Below are positions 37,531-50,215 of a stretch of DNA of 64,000 nt, piece by piece (the stretch's first letter is position 1; each line of letters starts with the position of its first letter). The stretch is taken from positions 3,531,063 to 3,595,062 of the forward strand of contig CM060958.1 of the NCBI GenBank assembly GCA_030765055.1, read 5' to 3'. Under the pieces are notes generated by a model. The model saw only the letters and a program-made list of their open reading frames with translations, was not told where the DNA came from and made no database searches. Source of the stretch: Mantis religiosa. Lineage: Eukaryota; Arthropoda; Insecta; Mantodea; Mantidae. Both the position numbers and the translations under genes were made by a program.

Positions 37531-40500
37531 TCATATGCAGCGAAGCATTCCGCTGCGCTGTAAAAAGTCGAAGAGGCCCTCCACAGCAGCAATATCATCC
37601 CTCAACATTGCGCTGAGGTTGGATGCCAAACCCAAGGAGGAGCGCAACGTTGAGTAAAATCGGCACTCCACTAAAAAGTGCTCTACCGTCAAAGGCTCAC
37701 CGCAGTGAGAACAATCAGGTGCTGAGTCCTGGCGTAACAAGTGTTGATGGCTAAAACGGCAGTGCCCGATGCGAAGTCTAGCTAAAATAACTTCTTCCCT
37801 GCGAGAAGAACGTGAAGATGTGGCCCAGGGAAGCGGAAGAGGTTTAACCTCCCGGAGTTTGTTCCCAACGAGCGCGGACCAATCATCATGCCAGCGAGTG
37901 TTGATGGCTTGGCGAAGGGAAGCACTAAGATCTTCGAAAGGAACAGAATTGCTAAAAACTGTGGGGGATAAAATAGCAGACTTCGCGGCGGCATCAGCAG
38001 CCTCGTTGCCCGGAATGCCTACGTGTCCGGGAACCCAAACGAACGACACGTGGAACCCTGAATTAGCGAGCGAATGCAGCCGATCCTGTATTCGCTGTAC
38101 TAGGGGATGGCTGGGGTACAGCGAACGAATGCTCTGTAGAGCACTCAGAGAATCGCTACAGATGGCGAAGTGGTTAGAGTGCTGCTGGCTGATAAAAAGT
38201 AGGGCTTGATAGATACTAAAAAGTTCAGCGGTAAAAATCGAGCACTGTCCGGGAAGACGAAACGTAAAACTCTCCGCAGCAGCTACGAAGGCACAACCAA
38301 CACCTCGGTCGGTTTTAGAGCCGTCCGTAAAAATAAAACTGTAGTTCTTAAAATGCTGCTGAAGTTCTAAAAATGCGGATTGGATGCCAGTGGTCGGAAA
38401 CGCAGACCTGGGCATGGACGTCAACCCAAGGTGGAATAAGGAGTCATACCGCGACCAAGGAGGAAAATTAGATTCCCTCCGAGGTAATACTGGCGGCAGA
38501 TTGGCGTCCAGGGCCCGAACAAGCAGGCGAAAGCGAACACCGGGCGGAAGTAATGCAAGGGGGCTGACAGCGTACTGGCGATCAAGAGACGAGTCAAAGA
38601 AAGGCTTGTACGTTGGGTGCGTGGGTAGAGAGGATAGACGGCATGCGTAGGTGCATAAAAGAATATCTCGCCTATAGCACAGGGGGGGTTCAGCTGCTTC
38701 AGCGTACAGACTGGGGATGGGGCTGGTTGGAAAAGCACCAGTAGCTAGACGTATCCCCTGATTGTGCACAGGATCCAAACGACTCAAAATGGAAGGCCGT
38801 GCCGACGAATATACCACACTCCCATAGTCAAGCTTTGATCGCACCAGGGACCGATAAAGCTGTAAGAGCACGGTCCGATCAGCTCCCCAGGACGTACCTG
38901 TTAGGACACGTAAGATATTGAGGGACCGGGCACAGCGACCTTTCAGGGAAGCGATATGAGAATCCCAGCTAAGCTTCCTATCGAACACCAATCCTAAAAA
39001 TTTAGCTTCCTCTGCAAAAGGAAGCGTATGGGGACCGAGGTGGAGTGAGGGTGCATCAAACGCCTTACGGCGCCAAAAGTTCACGCACACGGTCTTCTCG
39101 GTGGAAAAATGGAAGCCGTTGTGGAGGCTCCAAGTGTAAAGGCGATCTAAACAGACCTGGAGCCGACGCTCCAAGATACTCGTCCGCCGAGAGCTACAAT
39201 ATACGGCGAAGTCATCCACAAATAAAGAAGAGGATATTCCAGCGGGAATACACTCAGTGATAGGATTGATGGCGATGGCAAAGAGGAGAACGCTGAGGAC
39301 CGATCCCTGGGGTACCCCGTTTTCCTGATGGAAAACGCGGGATAAATTTCACCCCACCCGAACACGAAAGGACCGCTCCTTCATGAATTCCCGGAGGAAA
39401 ATGGGAAGTCGACCACGAAGACCCCACTGATGTATGGTGCGTAGTATGCCAGTCCGCCAACAGGTGTCATAGGCTTTCGTAAGGTCAAAAAAGACGGCCA
39501 CAGTTTGGCAGCGGCGCAGGTAGGCGTTCATGATATGAGTCGAGAGAGAAATCAGGTGATCAGTGCTGGAACGGTAACGGCGAAATCCGCATTGGATGTT
39601 GCACAGAAGGTTCTCCGACTCAAGCCACCAACGTAAGCGCCCAGTAATCATGCGCTCCATCACCTTACACACTGTACTGGTGAGGGAAATGGGGCGGTAA
39701 CTGGAGGGCAAACGGCGGTCCTTACCCGGTTTTGGGACCGGAATGATAGTTGCCTCGCGCCAAGCTGTAGGGAAAACTCCGTCACGCCAGATGCGGTTGT
39801 ACATACGCAGTAGATAGTCTTTACTAGCAAGGGAGAGGTGTTGAAGCATAGCCACGTGAACACCATCAGGCCCAGGAGCGGAAGAGCGAGAGGAGCATAA
39901 CGCCGAGTCCAGCTCCCGTAAGCTAAATTCGGCGTTGTAGCACTCAAGGTTAGCTGAGCGGAAAGATAATTCCTGGGCCTCAATCTGAGATTTGAGGACC
40001 GAAACGTCGAAACGTAGTTAGCAGAGCTGGAGGCGGCAGCAAAAGTGCTACCCAGGCAGTTAGCAACATCAACCGCATCTACAACAGTGAGAGGTCCATC
40101 CTGAAGTCCAGGAATGGACAAGGGTGGCCGTTTACCGGCAACACGTCGGAGTTTCTCCCAAACCACAGAAGAAGGGGTGGCGTGCGAGAAAGAGGCAACA
40201 AAGGAAGTCCAGGACGCTCTTTTGCTAGCCCTAAAAACACGTCGGGCTCGTGCGCGCAGCTGTTTATAAGCTACCAAGTTCTCGACGGTGGGGTGTTGTT
40301 TAAATATCCTAAGGGCTTTCCGGCGTGCGCGAAGGGCATCGCGGCACTCAAGAGTCCACCACGGGACAGGCAAACGCCGAGGCTCCGTGGAGGATTTCGG
40401 AATAGATTGCTCGGCAGCGGAGACAACAACTGAAGTGAAATGGTCGACCAGAAGGTCGATAGTAGTAAATTCGGAATCCTTGAATATGGCAGCTTCGGAA

Positions 40501-41219
40501 AAGAGCACCCAGTTAGCCTTGGAGAGTTGCCATGAGGCTGCACGCGAGCAGGGAACGTTGTGGGAGAGCAACGTTAGCACACATGGGCAGTGATCACTGG
40601 AATGAGTGTCAGATACTACATGCCATTGGAAACAATGAGCAAGCTGTGTGGAGCAGAGAGAAAGATCGAGGTGGGAGGGAGTACCGGTGGAATCGGAAAA
40701 AAAGGTGGGTTCACCAGTGTTTAAAACAAGGAGAGGAAACTGGTCAAAGAAGTCAGCAAGTAGGGTCCCCCTTGCACACGCCCTAGGAGAGCCCCAACAC
40801 GGATGATGGGCATTAAAATCCCCCAAAAGAAGAAAGGGTGTGGGGAGCTGCGAAGCTAGTTGAGAGAGGTCCGCAGGAAGCACGGAGTCTGAAGGGGGGA
40901 GGTAAACTGTGCATAAGGTAAACGATAAACCTGGAAGACTGAGCCGAAGAGCAACAGCTTGCAAAGTAGTGTTAAGAGGTAGAGGTTGACCAAAAACATC
41001 AGCACGTGTAAGGATCATGACACCACCATGAGCAGGAGAGCCCACTTCCGGCACAAGGTCGAAGCGTACCGGAATATAATGACGCAAATCAAAAGCATCC
41101 TGAGGGCGAAGTTTGGTCTCTTGTAAACAAACCGCTATGGGGTTGTAGGACCGCAACAAGAGCTGGAGCTCTGCCCTATGTGAGCGCACACCACGAATGT
41201 TCCACGTTAAAAGAGCCAT
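37531..41219 (-). pseudogene. Retrotransposon ORF2: APE endonuclease, reverse transcriptase, RNase H, CCHC (broken)
   Basis: The chosen start begins MALLTWNIRG at 41,219. The endonuclease keeps N7, E34, D134/N136 (GDFNAHH) and S208-D209-H210, which are the catalytic positions of APE-type nucleases. The reverse transcriptase shows PGPDGV near 39,870, motif A FFDLTKAYD (Asp codon near 39,486), motif B NGVPQGS near 39,320, motif C FVDD near 39,215 and a FLGLVFD motif. RNase H (about 38,340-37,985) keeps TDGS, the Glu of TAEL, SDS and the HVGIPGNEAAD segment. A CX2CX7HX4C knuckle lies at 37,713-37,663. Two lesions break it: a one-base net frameshift at about 40,010-40,020, and an in-frame TGA at 39,349-39,351 just before motif B. 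All catalytic residues survive, so inactivation looks recent. Nicking, target-primed reverse transcription and RNA removal would be its roles; that is family knowledge. Confidence 0.93.
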
Positions 41220-41291
41220 GGAAAAGGACTAAGGGGTAGCGGCGGTTTTAGGGAGAAAATTCAAGATAGCAAGAGCGCGAGGAATGCAGGT

Positions 41292-42452
41292 TCAGGTGAT
41301 CGGACGTCGTTTCTCCTTTTTTCGCAATTTGGCGCACTTGGGACCGACAAACGGTCGCTCCATGGGCGACTCCTCAGATGTGCGGGAGTCAGAAGAGTCC
41401 CTTCGAGAAGGGGATCGGGAAGCCGACTGAACAGAAGCCCTGCCGGTTCCTCGAATGCGACTACGGGAGCGGCACACCGTAGAAGTACCGGGAGTAGTGC
41501 TGACCGACACGGACCGTGAAACTGCAGCTGGGGCAGTAGAGGAGCTAGATGAGGCTGTTGGTGCCAACGCCTTAAAAGGATTGGCAGTCTCCAGCAAGTC
41601 GCATTGGGTTGACGCATCCGAAACATTGACGGTCCGTGTGGCAACAGACTGCGCAGGAGAGCGACGAACTGCGGATGCGTAACCTAAGCTGGCAGCGGGT
41701 TTCAGTTGCTCAAACCGTCGTTTTGCCTCTAGAAAGGACAGACGTTCTTTGACGCGCAGTTCCTGAATGGCCTTCTCATCAAGAAACTGCGGACACTGCC
41801 GGGAGCTGGAGGGATGCGTACCACCGCAAATGGTGCAGACGGGGTCACGAGTACATGTAGCATCGCCATGGGGAGGTAAACTGCAACCGTCACATACAGC
41901 ATCAAAAGTACAACGGGCCTGAGTATGCCCAAACCGCTGACACCGAAAACAGCGCATAGGGTTTGGGACATACGGTCGCACTGCAGCACGTTCGTACCCA
42001 CAATAGATAGCGTCCGGTAATGTGGTTCCTTTGAAAGTGAGGAAGACTGTCCGCAACGGAACAGACTGTCCATCACGTTTACCAAGGAGACGGTACGCCT
42101 CGCACACATTCTGGTCAGTCAAATTAGATGCTATTTCCTCGTTAGAGAGGCCGTCCAAACTGGAGGTTGTCACGACCCCTCTACAGCTATTCAAAGTCTT
42201 ATGTGGGGCTACCCGAATGGGGTAGGAACCCAACAAGCAAGCCTTCAGGAGCTTACTGGACTGATCCTGGTTCTTTGTTTCTACCAAAAGGGTACCGTCT
42301 CTTAACCGAGTTGCAGATTTTAGAACGCCACATATCCGATCAAGCTCGCGTTGGATATAGAAAGGACTAATGTCTCGCATTGTCTTGTTTTCACAAGTCA
42401 GGGTCACGACCAAAAAGGAATCAAATGGTGAAGGTTTGCGCGGAGGAGCCAT
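41292..42452 (-). CDS. Retrotransposon ORF1 (gag-like RNA-binding protein, three zinc knuckles)
   Basis: 386 residues, uninterrupted. The ATG at 42,452 is chosen because it sits in a strong context (AACCATGG) and begins the conserved-looking MAPPRKPSPF. The frame stays open 63 codons further upstream to 42,641, but that part looks like 5' leader. Residues about 14-145 resemble the RRM-like fold of LINE ORF1 proteins (inference from position and pattern). Three knuckles follow: C168-C181 (CFRCQRFGHTQARC, CX2CX4HX4C), C187-C200 (CX2CX4HX4C) and C206-C220 (CX2CX3HX6C). A charged segment (DEKAIQELRVKERLSFLEAK) may be helical. The tail is Ser/Thr- and RS-rich and ends in a Lys/Arg cluster. In related elements this protein coats element RNA to form the RNP. 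It lies 72 bp upstream of ORF2 and was presumably translated from the same RNA. Confidence 0.92.
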   Translation of the reverse strand: MAPPRKPSPFDSFLVVTLTCENKTMRDISPFYIQRELDRICGVLKSATRLRDGTLLVETKNQDQSSKLLKACLLGSYPIRVAPHKTLNSCRGVVTTSSLDGLSNEEIASNLTDQNVCEAYRLLGKRDGQSVPLRTVFLTFKGTTLPDAIYCGYERAAVRPYVPNPMRCFRCQRFGHTQARCTFDAVCDGCSLPPHGDATCTRDPVCTICGGTHPSSSRQCPQFLDEKAIQELRVKERLSFLEAKRRFEQLKPAASLGYASAVRRSPAQSVATRTVNVSDASTQCDLLETANPFKALAPTASSSSSTAPAAVSRSVSVSTTPGTSTVCRSRSRIRGTGRASVQSASRSPSRRDSSDSRTSEESPMERPFVGPKCAKLRKKEKRRPIT

Positions 42453-42734
42453 GGTTAAAGGACCCCCTTCCGGAACTGACGGCGTCAGCCTGCCATCCGG
42501 GGGTGAAAGAAAAAGACACCAAACCTTCACGGTCTGCGCCGTCATGGGAGACCCCTCCCACGACCGATCTCGATTGTACTTCAGAAGAGCTACCGTCCAA
42601 CTACTGTTGCCCAAATGTGAGAACCGTTCACCACGTGACACCCCGGCTTTAAGCCCCTACCACAGGAATAACCGCCTGTGGCCCCCCACTTTAGGCCGTG
42701 CAGCAGTCAACAGACGCATGCACGGATTCAGGGG
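42453..42734 (-). promoter_or_regulatory. Retrotransposon 5' UTR, expected to hold the internal promoter
   Basis: 282 bases lie between the 5' junction (TCCCCTGAATCC on the minus strand) and the ORF1 ATG. Non-LTR elements carry their promoter downstream of the start site, so one is expected here. I see no TATA box and no well-placed initiator/DPE pair. A GGTCGTG matching a DPE core lies at 42,559-42,565, but this is about 170 bases in, too far for that role. An upstream ATG in frame with ORF1 occurs in this region. The presence of this leader argues that the copy is full length or nearly so at its 5' end. Confidence 0.6.
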
Positions 42735-42748
42735 AAAGCTAGTAGTAG
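42735..42748. repeat. Target-site duplication, right copy
   Basis: AAAGCTAGTAGTAG directly follows the 5' end of the element (GGATTCAGGGG on the plus strand) and restores the satellite register. The distance between the two copies is 5,541 bp. That equals the extra length of this block over the empty paralogue in copy B. Confidence 0.92.
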
Positions 42749-45700
42749 GTGTGCTAGGTCAGGCGGCCCCAGTAATCCTCCCTGTGGCGAGTACGCGCGT
42801 AAGTGGCGTATCTACTTTCAACTGTCTTGACGTTGTTGTCGATGAGCGGGGGGCTTTGTCCCGGGTACTAGTCTACAGAGCTAGTAGTAGGTGTGCTGGG
42901 TCAGGCGACACCATTAATCTTCCCTGTGGCGAGTACGCGCGTAAGTGGCGTATCTACTTTCAACCGTCTTGACGTTGTTGTCGATGAGCGGGCGGCTTTG
43001 TCCCGGGTACTAGTCTACAGAGCTAGTAGTATGTGTGCTGGGTCAGGCGGACCCAGTAGTCTTCCCTGTGGCGTGGACGCGCGTAAGTGGCGTATCCACT
43101 ATCAACCGTCTTGACGTTGTTGTCGATGTGGAAGCTTTGTCCCTGGTACTAGTCTCCAGAGCTAGTAGTAGGTGTGCTAGATCATCAGGCTTGACGTTGT
43201 TGTCGATGGGGGGGGCTTTGTCCCGGGTACTAGTCTCCAGCGCTAGTAGTAGATGTGCTAGAGCAGCAGGCGGCCCCAGTAATCTTCCCTGTGGCGTTGA
43301 CGCGCGTAAGTGGCGTATACTTTCAACCGTCTTGACGTTGTCGATGTGGGAGCTTTGTCCCGGGTACTAGTCTACAAAGCTAGTAGTAGGTGTGCTAGGT
43401 CAGGCGGCCCCAGTAGTCTTCCTTGTAGCGTTGACGCGCGTAAGTAGCGTATACTTTCAACCGTCTTGGCGTCGTTGTCGATATGGGAGCTTTGTCCCGG
43501 GTACTAGTCTACAAAGCTAGTAGTAGGTGTGCTAGGTCAGACGGCCCCAGTAATCCTCCCTGTGGCGAGTACGCGCGTAAGTGGCTTATCTACTTTCAAC
43601 TGTCTTGACGTTGTTGTCGATGAGCGGGGGGCTTTGTCCCGGGTACTAGTCTACAGAGCTAGTAGTAGGTGTGCTGGGTCAGGCGACACCATTAATCTTC
43701 CCTGTGGCGAGTACGCGCGTAAGTGGCGTATCTACTTTCAACCGTCTTGACGTTGTTGTCGATGAGCGGGCGGCTTTGTCCCGGGTACTAGTCTACAGAG
43801 CTAGTAGTAGGTGTGCTGGGTCAGGCGGACCCAGTAGTCTTCCCTGTGGCGTGGACGCGCGTAAGTGGCGTATCCACTATCAACCGTCTTGACGTTGTTG
43901 TCGATGTGGGAGCTTTGTCCCGGGTACTAGTCTCCAGAGCTAGTAGTAGGTGTGCTAGATCATCAGGCTTGACGTTGTTGTCGATGGGGGGGCTTTGTCC
44001 CGGGTACTAGTCTCCAGAGCTAGCAGTAGGTGTGCTAGATCATCAGGCTTGACGTTGTTGTCGATGGGGGGGGGCGCTTTGTCCGGGGTACTAGTCTCCA
44101 GCGCTAGTAGTAGATGTGCTAGAGCAGCAGGCGGCCCCAGTAATCTTCCCTGTGGCGTTGACGCGCGTAAGTGGCGTATCCACTATCAACCGTCTTGACG
44201 TTGTTGTCGATGGGGGGGGCGGCTTTGTCCCGGGTACTAGTCTCCAGCGCTAGTAGTAGGTGTGCTAGACCAGGCGGCTCCAGTAATCTTCCCTGTGGCG
44301 TTGACGCGCGTAAGTGGCGTATACTTTCAACCGTCTTGACGTTGTTGTCGATGTGGGAGCTTTGTCCCGGGTACTAGTCTCCAGCGCTAGTAGTAGGTGT
44401 GCTAGATCAGGCGGCCCCAGTAATCTTCCCTGTGGCGTTGACGCGCGTAAGTGGCGTATACTTTCAACCGTCTTGTGGTTGTCGATGTGGGAGCTTTGTC
44501 CCGGGTACTAGTCTAAAAAGCTAGTAGCAGGTGTGCTAGGTCAGGCGGCCCCAGTAATCTTCCCTGTGGCGTTGACGCGCGTAAGTGGCGTATCCACTAT
44601 CAACCGTCTTGACGTTGTTGACGATGGGGGGACGGCTTTGTCCCGGGTACTAGTCTACAAAGCTAGTAGTAGGGGTGCTAGGTCAGGCGGCCCCAGTAAT
44701 CTTCCCTGTGGCGTTGACGCGCGTAAGTGGCGTATACTTTCAACCGTCTTGACGTTATTGTCGATGTGGGAGCTTTGTCCCGGATACTAGTCTACAAAGC
44801 TAGTAGTAGGTGTGCTAGATCAGGCGGCCCCAGTTATCTTCCCTGTGGCGTTGACGCGCGTAAGTGGCGCATACTTTCAACCGTCTTGACGTTATGGATG
44901 TGGGAGCTTGGTCCCGGGTACTAGTCTACAAAGCTAGTAGCAGGTGTGCTAGGTCAGGCGGCCCCAGTAGTCTTCCTTGTAGCGTTGACGCGCGTAAGTG
45001 GCGTATACTTTCAACCGTCCTGGCGTCGTTGTCGATATGGGAGCTTTGTCCCGGGTACTAGTCTACAGAGCTAGTAGTAGGTGTGCTGGGTCAGGCGACA
45101 CCATTAATCTTCCCTGTGGCGAGTACGCGCGTAAGAGGCGTATCTACTTTCAACTGTCTTGACGTTGTTGTCGATGAGCGGGCGGCTTTGTCCCGGGTAC
45201 TAGTCTACAGAGCTAGTAGTAGGTGTGCTGGGTCAGGCGGACCCAGTAGTCTTCCCTGTGGCATGGACGCGCGTAAGTGGCGTATCCACTATCAACCGTC
45301 TTGACGTTGTTGTCGATGTGGGAGCTTTGCCCCGGGTACTAGTCTCCAGAGCTAGTAGTAGGTGTGCTAGATCATCAGGCTTGACGTTGTTGTCGATGGG
45401 GGGGGGGCTTTGTCCCGAGTACTAGTCTCCAGCGCTAGTAGTAGATGTGCTAGAGCAGCAGGCGGCCCCAGTAATCTTCCCTGTGGCGTTGACGCGCGTA
45501 AGTGGCGTATCCACTATCAACCGTCTTGACGTTGTTGTCGATGGGGGGCGGCTTTGTCCCGGGTACTAGTCTCCAGCGCTAGTAGTAGGTGTGCTAGACC
45601 AGGCGGCTCCAGTAATCTTCCCTGTGGCGTTGACGCGCGTAAGTGGCGTATACTTTCAACCGTCTTGACGTTGTTGTCGATGTGGGAGCTTTGTCCCGGG

Positions 45701-48700
45701 TACTAGTCTCCAGCGCTAGTAGTAGGTGTGCTAGATCAGGCGGCCCCAGTAATCTTCCCTGTGGCGTTGACGCGCGTAAGTGGCGTATACTTTCAACCGT
45801 CTTGACGTTGTCGATGTGGGAGCTTTGTCCAGGGTACTGGTCTACAAAGCTAGTAGTAGGTGTGCTAGATCAGGCGGCCCCAGGAATCTTCCCTGTGGCG
45901 TTGACGCGCGTAAGTGGCGTATACTTTCAACCGTCTTGACGTTGTCGATGTGGGAGCTTTGTCCCGGGTACTAGTCTACAAAGCTAGTAGTAGGTGTGCT
46001 AGGTCAGGCGGCCCCAGTAGTCTTCCTTGTAGCGTTGACGCGCGTAAGTGGCGTATACTTTCAACCGTCTTGACGTCGTTGTCGATATGGGAGCTTTGTC
46101 CCGGGTACTAGTCTACAAAGCTAGTAGTAGGTGTGCTAGGTCAGGCGGCCCCAGTAATCCTCCCTGTGGCGAGTACGCGCGTAAGTGGCGTATCTACTTT
46201 CAACTGTCTTGACGTTGTTGTCGATGAGCGGGGGGCTTTGTCCCGGGTACTAGTCTACAGAGCTAGTAGTAGGTGTGCTGGGTCAGGCGACACCATTAAT
46301 CTTCCCTGTGGCGAGTACGCGCGTAAGTGGCGTATCTAATTTCAACCGTCTTGACGTTGTTGTCGATGAGCGGGCGGCTTTGTCCCGGGTACTAGTCTAC
46401 AGAGCTAGTAGTAGGTGTGCTGGGTCAGGCGGACCCAGTAGTCTTCCCTGTGGCGTGGACGCGCGTAAGTGGCGTATCCACTATCAACCGTCTTGACGTT
46501 GTTGTCGATGTGGAAGCTTTGTCCCGGGTACTAGTCTCCAGAGCTAGTAGTAGGTGTGCTAGATCATCAGGCTTGACGTTGTTGTCGATGGGGGGGCTTT
46601 GTCCCGGGTACTAGTCTCCAGCGCTAGTAGTAGATGTGCTAGAGCAGCAGGCGGCCCCAGTAATCTTCCCTGTGGCGTGGACGCGCGTAAGTGGCGTATC
46701 CACTATCAACCGTCTTGACGTTGTTGTCGATGTGGAAGCTTTGTCCCGGGTACTAGTCTCCAGAGCTAGTAGTAGGTGTGCTAGATCATCAGGCTTGACG
46801 TTGTTGTCGATGGAGGGGGCTTTGTCCGGGTACTAGTCACCAGCGCTAGTAGTAGGTGTGCTAGATCAGGCGGCTCCAGTAATCTTCCCTGTGGCGTTGA
46901 CGCGCGTAAGTGGCGTATACTTTCAACCGTCTTGACGTTGTTGTCGATGTGGGAGCTTTGTCCCGGGTACTAGTCTCCAGCGCTAGTAGTAGGTGTGCTA
47001 GATCAGGCGGCCCCAGTAATCTTCCCTGTGGCGTTGACGCGCGTAAGTGGCGTATACTTTCAACCGTCTTGACGTTGTCGATGTGGGAGCTTTGTCCCGG
47101 GTACTAGTCTACAAAGCTAGTAGTAGGTGTGCTAGGTCAGGCGGCCCCAGTAATCTTCCCTGTGGCGTTGACGCGCGTAAGTGGCGTATCCACTATCAAC
47201 CGTCTTGACGTTGTTGACGATGGGGGGGCGGCTTTGTCCCGGGTACTAGTCTACAAAGCTAGTAGTAGGGGTGCTAGGTCAGGCGGCCCCAGTAATCTTC
47301 CCTGTGGCGTTTACGCGCGTAAGTGGCGTATACTTTCAACCGTCTTGACGTTATTGTCGATGTGGGAGCTTTGTACCGGGTACTAGTCTCCAGCGCTAGT
47401 AGTAGGTGTGCTAGATCAGGCGGCTCCAGTAATCTTCCCTGTGGCGTTGACGGGCGTAAGTGGCGTATACTTTCAACCGTCTTGACGTTGTTGTCGATGT
47501 GGGAGCTTTGTCCCGGATACTAGTCTACAAAGCTAGTAGTAGGTGTGCTAGATCAGGCGGCCCCAGTAATCTTCCCTGTGGCGTTGACGCGCGTAAGTGG
47601 CGCATACTTTCAACCGTCTTGACGTTATGGATGTGGGAGCTTTGTCCCGGGTACTAGTCTACAAAGCTAGTAGTAGGTGTGCTAGGTCAGGCGGCCCCAG
47701 TAGTCTTCCTTGTAGCGTTGACGCGCGTAAGTGGCGTATACTTTCAACCGTCTTGACGTCGTTGTCGATATGGGAGCTTTGTCCCGGGTACTAGTCTACA
47801 AAGCTAGTAGTAGGTGTGCTAGGTCAGGCGGCCCCAGTAATCCTCCCTGTGGCGAGTACGCGCGTAAGTGGCGTATCTACTTTCAACTGTCTTGACGTTG
47901 TTGTCGATGAGCGGGGGGCTTTGTCCCGGGTACTAGTCTACAGAGCTAGTAGTAGGTGTGCTGGGTCAGGCGACACCATTAATCTTCCCTGTGGCGAGTA
48001 CGCGCGTAAGTGGCGTATCTACTTTCAACTGTCTTGACGTTGTTGTCGATGAGCGGGCGGCTTTGTCCCGGGTACTAGTCTACAGAGCTAGTAGTAGGTG
48101 TGCTGGGTCAGGCGGACCCAGTAGTCTTCCCTGTGGCGTGGACGCGCGTAAGTGGCGTATCCACTATCAACCGTCTTGACGTTGTTGTCGATGTGGGAGC
48201 TTTGTCCCGGGTACTAGTCTCCAGAGCTAGTAGTAGGTGTGCTAGATCATCAGGCTTGACGTTGTTGTCGATGGGGGGGGGGGCTTTGTCCCGGGTACTA
48301 GTCTCCAGCGCTAGTAGTAGATGTGCTAGAGCAGCAGGCGGCCCCAGTAATCTTCCCTGTGGCGTTGACGCGCGTAAGTGGCGTATCCACTATCAACCGT
48401 CTTGACGTTGTTGTCGATGGGGGGGGGCGGCTTTGTCCCGGGTACTAGTCTCCAACGCTAGTAGTAGGTGTGCTAGACCAGGCGGCTCCAGTAATCTTCC
48501 CTGTGGCGTTGACGCGCGTAAGTGGCGTATACTTTCCACCGTCTTGACGTTGTTGTCGATGTGGGAGCTTTGTCCCGGGTACTAGTCTCCAGCGCTAGTA
48601 GTAGGTGTGCTAGATCAGGCGGCCCCAGTAATCTTCCCTGTGGCGTTGACGCGCGTAAGTGGCGTATTCTTTCAACCGTCTCGACGTTGTCGATGTGGGA

Positions 48701-50215
48701 GCTTTGTCCCGGGTACTAGTCTACAAAGCTAGTAGTAGGTGTGCTAGATCAGGCGGCCCCAGTAATCTTCCCTGTGGCGTTGACGCGCGTAAGTGGCGTA
48801 TACTTTCAACCGTCTTGACGTTGTCGATGTGGGAGCTTTGTCCCGGGTACTAGTCTACAAAGCTAGTAGTAGGTGTGCTAGGTCAGGCGGCCCCAGTAGT
48901 CTTCCTTGTAGCGTTGACGCGCGTAAGTGGCGTATACTTTCAACCGTCTTGACGTCGTTGTCGATATGGGAGCTTTGTCCCGGGTACTAGTCTACAAAGC
49001 TAGTAGTAGGTGTGCTAGGTCAGGCGGCCCCAGTAATCCTCCCTGTGGCGAGTACGCGCGTAAGTGGCGTATCTACTTTCAACTGTCTTGACGTTGTTGT
49101 CGATGAGCGGGGGGCTTTGTCCCGGGTACTAGTCTACAGAGCTAGTAGTAGGTGTGCTGGGTCAGGCGACACCATTAATCTTCCCTGTGGCGAGTACGCG
49201 CGTAAGTGGCGTATCTACTTTCAACCGTCTTGACGTTGTTGTCGATGAGCGGGCGGCTTTGTCCCGGGTACTAGTCTACAGAGCTAGTAGTAGGTGTGCT
49301 GGGTCAGGCGGACCCAGTAGTCTTCCCTGTGGCGTGGACGCGCGTAAGTGGCGTATCCACTATCAACCGTCTTGACGTTGTTGTCGATGTGGAAGCTTTG
49401 TCCCGGGTACTAGTCTCCAGAGCTAGTAGTAGGTGTGCTAGATCATCAGGCTTGACGTTGTTGTCGATGGGGGGGCTTTGTCCCGGGTACTAGTCTCCAG
49501 CGCTAGTAGTAGATGTGCTAGAGCAGCAGGCGGCCCCAGTAATCTTCCCTGTGGCGTGGACGCGCGTAAGTGGCGTATCCACTATCAACCGTCTTGACGT
49601 TGTTGTCGATGTGGAAGCTTTGTCCCGGGTACTAGTCTCCAGAGCTAGTAGTAGGTGTGCTAGATCATCAGGCTTGACGTTGTTGTCGATGGAGGGGGCT
49701 TTGTCCCGGGTACTAGTCACCAGCGCTAGTAGTAGGTGTGCTAGATCAGGCGGCTCCAGTAATCTTCCCTGTGGCGTTGACGCGCGTAAGTTTCGTATAC
49801 TTTCAACCGTCTTGACGTTGTTGTCGATGTGGGAGCTTTGTCCCGGGTACTAGTCTCCAGCGCTAGTAGAAGGTGTGCTAGATCAGGCGGCCCCAGTAAT
49901 CTTCCCTGTGGCGTTGACGCGCGTAAGTGGCGTATACTTTCAACCGTCTTGACGTTGTCGATGTGGGAGCTTTGTCCCGGGTACTAGTCTACAAAGCTAG
50001 TAGTAGGTGTGCTAGGTCAGGCGGCCCCAGTAATCTTCCCTGTGGCGTTGACGCGCGTAAGTGGCGTATCCACTATCAACCGTCTTGACGTTGTTGACGA
50101 TGGGGGGGCGGCTTTGTCCCGGGTACTAGTCTACAAAGCTAGTAGTAGGGGTGCTAGGTCAGGCGGCCCCAGTAATCTTCCCTGTGGCGTTGACGCGCGT
50201 AAGTGGCGTATACTT

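Noticed and set aside
37769..38209. Plus-strand open frames across the retrotransposon (also 38,384-38,650, 40,182-40,786 and others)
   Set aside because: They are antisense shadows of ORF1 and ORF2, which have clear domains on the minus strand.
41261..41644. Minus-strand 127-codon frame and 41,729-42,109 minus frame overlapping ORF1
   Set aside because: Out-of-frame shadows of ORF1; no domain of their own.
42559..42565. GGTCGTG as a downstream promoter element of the retrotransposon
   Set aside because: It lies about 170 bases from the element's 5' end; a DPE should be near +30.
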